Assembly (NCBI RefSeq): GCF_000425485.1
Contig: NZ_AUDN01000022.1
Location: 62,001 to 126,000, forward strand
Source of the DNA: Flavobacterium tegetincola DSM 22377
GTDB lineage: Bacteria > Bacteroidota > Bacteroidia > Flavobacteriales > Flavobacteriaceae
Length of the DNA stretch: 64,000 nt
Reading direction: 5' to 3'
Shown here: piece by piece, positions 62,471 to 64,000 of the stretch
Layout of the letters: the number at the start of each line of letters is the position of its first letter
Position numbering within the stretch: the stretch's first letter is position 1
Program-made: the position numbers and the translations under genes
The notes under the pieces: generated by a model
The model's input: only the letters and a program-made list of their open reading frames with translations
What the model was told of the DNA's origin: nothing
The model's database searches: none

Positions 62471-63427
62471 TTGCTCAACACAACTCTTAAATCATATATC
62501 ATAATTCATAAATCAAAAATAACTTCATTCATTAAATCCGAAGCCAAGCGCCTCGGGTTTTTATCTTGTGGTATTTCCAAAGCGGGATTTCTTGAAGATG
62601 AAGCGCCTCGATTAGAAGCCTATTTGAAGAACAATTTCAACGGCCAGATGCACTATTTGGAAAATAACTTTGACAAACGCCTAAATCCAACATTACTTGT
62701 AGACGATTCGAAAAGTGTGATTTCATTATTGCTTAATTATTTTCCCGAAGAAACGCAACCCGATGGCACGTACAAAATCTCAAAATATGCGTACGGACAA
62801 GATTACCATTTTGTCATTAAAGAAAAATTAAATGAACTTTTATACAGCATTCAAACAGAGATTGGCGATGTTTCCGGTCGTGCTTTTGTAGATTCGGCAC
62901 CCGTTTTAGATAAAGCATGGGCGGCAAAAAGCGGCTTGGGTTGGATGGGCAAAAGCACAAATCTAATTACCCAAAAAATAGGTTCCTTTTACTTCATCGC
63001 AGAACTGATTATTGATTTGGAACTCGAATATGACAATGCCACAACGGATCATTGCGGAAGTTGCACGGCTTGCATAGATTCATGTCCCACAGAAGCCATT
63101 GTGGCACCATACGTGGTGGACGGAAGTAAATGCATTTCCTATTTTACTATTGAGCTAAAAGAGGCTCTTCCGATGGAAATGAAAGGCAAGATGGACGATT
63201 GGATTTTTGGTTGTGACGTGTGCCAAGATGTGTGTCCGTGGAACCGATTTTCAAAAGCGCACAAAGAACCCTTATTCCATCCCAATCCTGATTTATTGTC
63301 TTTTTCAAAGAAAGATTGGCACGAAATCACAGCGGATACATTCTCAAAAGTATTTAAAAATTCAGCGGTAAAACGAACTAAATTACAAGGGTTGGAGCGG
63401 AATATTAAATTTATTCAACTTCCTTAG
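62471..63427 (+). CDS. queG: epoxyqueuosine reductase QueG
   Basis: A 318-residue enzyme of tRNA queuosine synthesis, which reduces epoxyqueuosine to queuosine. Family signature [20 protein letters not shown], cobalamin-binding GQDYH, and two 4Fe-4S motifs: [16 protein letters not shown] and [11 protein letters not shown]. The start is uncertain: the first in-frame ATG is far inside, so I give the TTG at 62471; the first ~16 residues come from the word-repeat arm and may not be the true N-terminus. Family proteins normally begin with MxxKxxFIKxEAKRLGF. Confidence 0.88.
   Translation: MLNTTLKSYIIIHKSKITSFIKSEAKRLGFLSCGISKAGFLEDEAPRLEAYLKNNFNGQMHYLENNFDKRLNPTLLVDDSKSVISLLLNYFPEETQPDGTYKISKYAYGQDYHFVIKEKLNELLYSIQTEIGDVSGRAFVDSAPVLDKAWAAKSGLGWMGKSTNLITQKIGSFYFIAELIIDLELEYDNATTDHCGSCTACIDSCPTEAIVAPYVVDGSKCISYFTIELKEALPMEMKGKMDDWIFGCDVCQDVCPWNRFSKAHKEPLFHPNPDLLSFSKKDWHEITADTFSKVFKNSAVKRTKLQGLERNIKFIQLP
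62502..62520. repeat. right arm of 19-bp perfect inverted repeat
   Basis: TAATTCATAAATCAAAAAT, the exact reverse complement of 61888-61906. It overlaps the 5' end of the queG frame, immediately before the conserved queG N-terminal codons. Confidence 0.75.
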
Positions 63428-63503
63428 TCAAGTGTATTCTTATTTTCTATATTTTTAACGGATAAATAGTTTATTTGTAGTTTAATATAAAATTATTCAA
63501 AGT

Positions 63504-64000
63504 ATGGAAATAGGATCAGAAATGCCAAAAGTTTCGTTCAAGATCAAAATAATCACTTCAATTTTATCGGGAACATTTTATGCAGGTAGTTTGTATTTGC
63601 TTAATGATTATTTTGACGAACCCATTTACAACCCGACTACTTTAGCCATACAAGGAGTCGCTTTTGGACTATTTATTGGCTTTGGATTTCCACTGCTGAT
63701 GAAAAAATACGGCAAGAAATCGATACATGCTGCAGGAAAAACCATAGAAATTGAACTGTCAGAAAATGAGACAATAGAGTATGAAGGTCCAGCCAACTTA
63801 TTTCGTGGCGTGGAAAGCGTAGGTGGAAAATTATTTTTGACCAATAAAAAAGCCATTTTCAAATCACATAAATTAAATATTCAAACGGGTCAAACCGATA
63901 TTGATTATTCTAGTATCGTAGAAATTGTGTCAAGAAAGACGATTGGAATTGTAGATAACGGCATTCGAATTAAAACCAACGACGGAAAAGAATTCGACTT
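63504..64000 (+). CDS. GRAM-domain membrane protein (cut by window edge)
   Basis: From the ATG at 63504 at least 165 codons run off the end of the window. The N-terminal part has two hydrophobic helices (SGTFYAGSLYLL; QGVAFGLFIGFGFPLLM), followed by a GRAM/PH-like domain: EYEGPANLFRGVESVGGKLFL, TNKKAIFKSHKLNIQ, DYSSIVEIVSRKT, GIRIKTNDGKEF. GRAM domains bind membrane lipids or proteins. Partial; function unknown. Confidence 0.75.
   Translation, partial: MEIGSEMPKVSFKIKIITSILSGTFYAGSLYLLNDYFDEPIYNPTTLAIQGVAFGLFIGFGFPLLMKKYGKKSIHAAGKTIEIELSENETIEYEGPANLFRGVESVGGKLFLTNKKAIFKSHKLNIQTGQTDIDYSSIVEIVSRKTIGIVDNGIRIKTNDGKEFD

Overview
The window is an AT-rich, gene-dense stretch of a Bacteroidota chromosome, most likely Flavobacterium or a close relative in the Flavobacteriaceae. 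The evidence is consistent across it: promoters of the Bacteroidota type (TAnnTTTG at -7, no obvious Shine-Dalgarno), a T9SS C-terminal sorting domain, a group II geranylgeranylglyceryl phosphate synthase, an alternative complex III operon joined to cytochrome oxidase genes, DUF2723 and DUF3127 proteins, and a TPP riboswitch in front of a TonB-dependent receptor. I see no phage, no insertion sequence with a transposase, no CRISPR array and no rRNA. The start (TraB/GumN-like gene) and the end (GRAM-domain gene) are cut by the window edges.

Layout. 1-8 kb: small membrane and DUF2007 proteins, bioF, a Na+/Ca2+ exchanger, a cold-shock gene, ahcY, methylmalonyl-CoA epimerase, a CAT-anticodon tRNA, and a compact candidate metal-response cluster (regulator with a CxxC metal-binding-like N-terminus, a 30-residue metallothionein-like peptide, a lipoprotein with a duplicated His/Cys motif). 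8-20 kb: tRNA-Ala, an enoyl-CoA hydratase, a phosphopantetheinyl transferase, a truncated globin next to a Crp/Fnr regulator, a GGGP synthase-PnuC-ArfB overlapping run, the TPP riboswitch and TonB receptor, greA with a hairpin leader, a HIT protein, an orphan histidine kinase, a flavin reductase and a DUF3127 protein. 20-32 kb: aat, tag, the rplM-rpsI-rpsB-tsf ribosomal cluster, a LacI regulator, an ankyrin plus DOMON/T9SS pair, and polA. 32-43 kb: a LytS/LytTR-type two-component system with a beta-propeller sensor, a phosphoesterase, a cysteine-less thioredoxin, a polysaccharide deacetylase, a large DUF2723 membrane protein, tRNA-Gln and a double UspA protein. 43-48 kb: rimP-nusA-infB, preceded by a terminator-like leader. 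48-60 kb: actABCDEF-coxB-coxA, a complete quinol-to-oxygen respiratory module. 60-64 kb: a GNAT protein, ruvB, a four-helix-bundle (S23/IVP-like) gene bracketed by a perfect 19-bp inverted repeat, queG and a GRAM-domain gene.

Most of the window is housekeeping. The parts most worth a second look are the metallothionein-like peptide cluster (6.5-7.9 kb), the terminator-like hairpins in the greA and rimP leaders, the inverted-repeat-bracketed four-helix-bundle cassette that appears to have overwritten the start of queG (61.9-62.5 kb), the DOMON-T9SS/ankyrin pair, and palindromic or short-word intergenic repeats scattered through the region. All functional statements are from reading the sequence and family knowledge; no database search was run.
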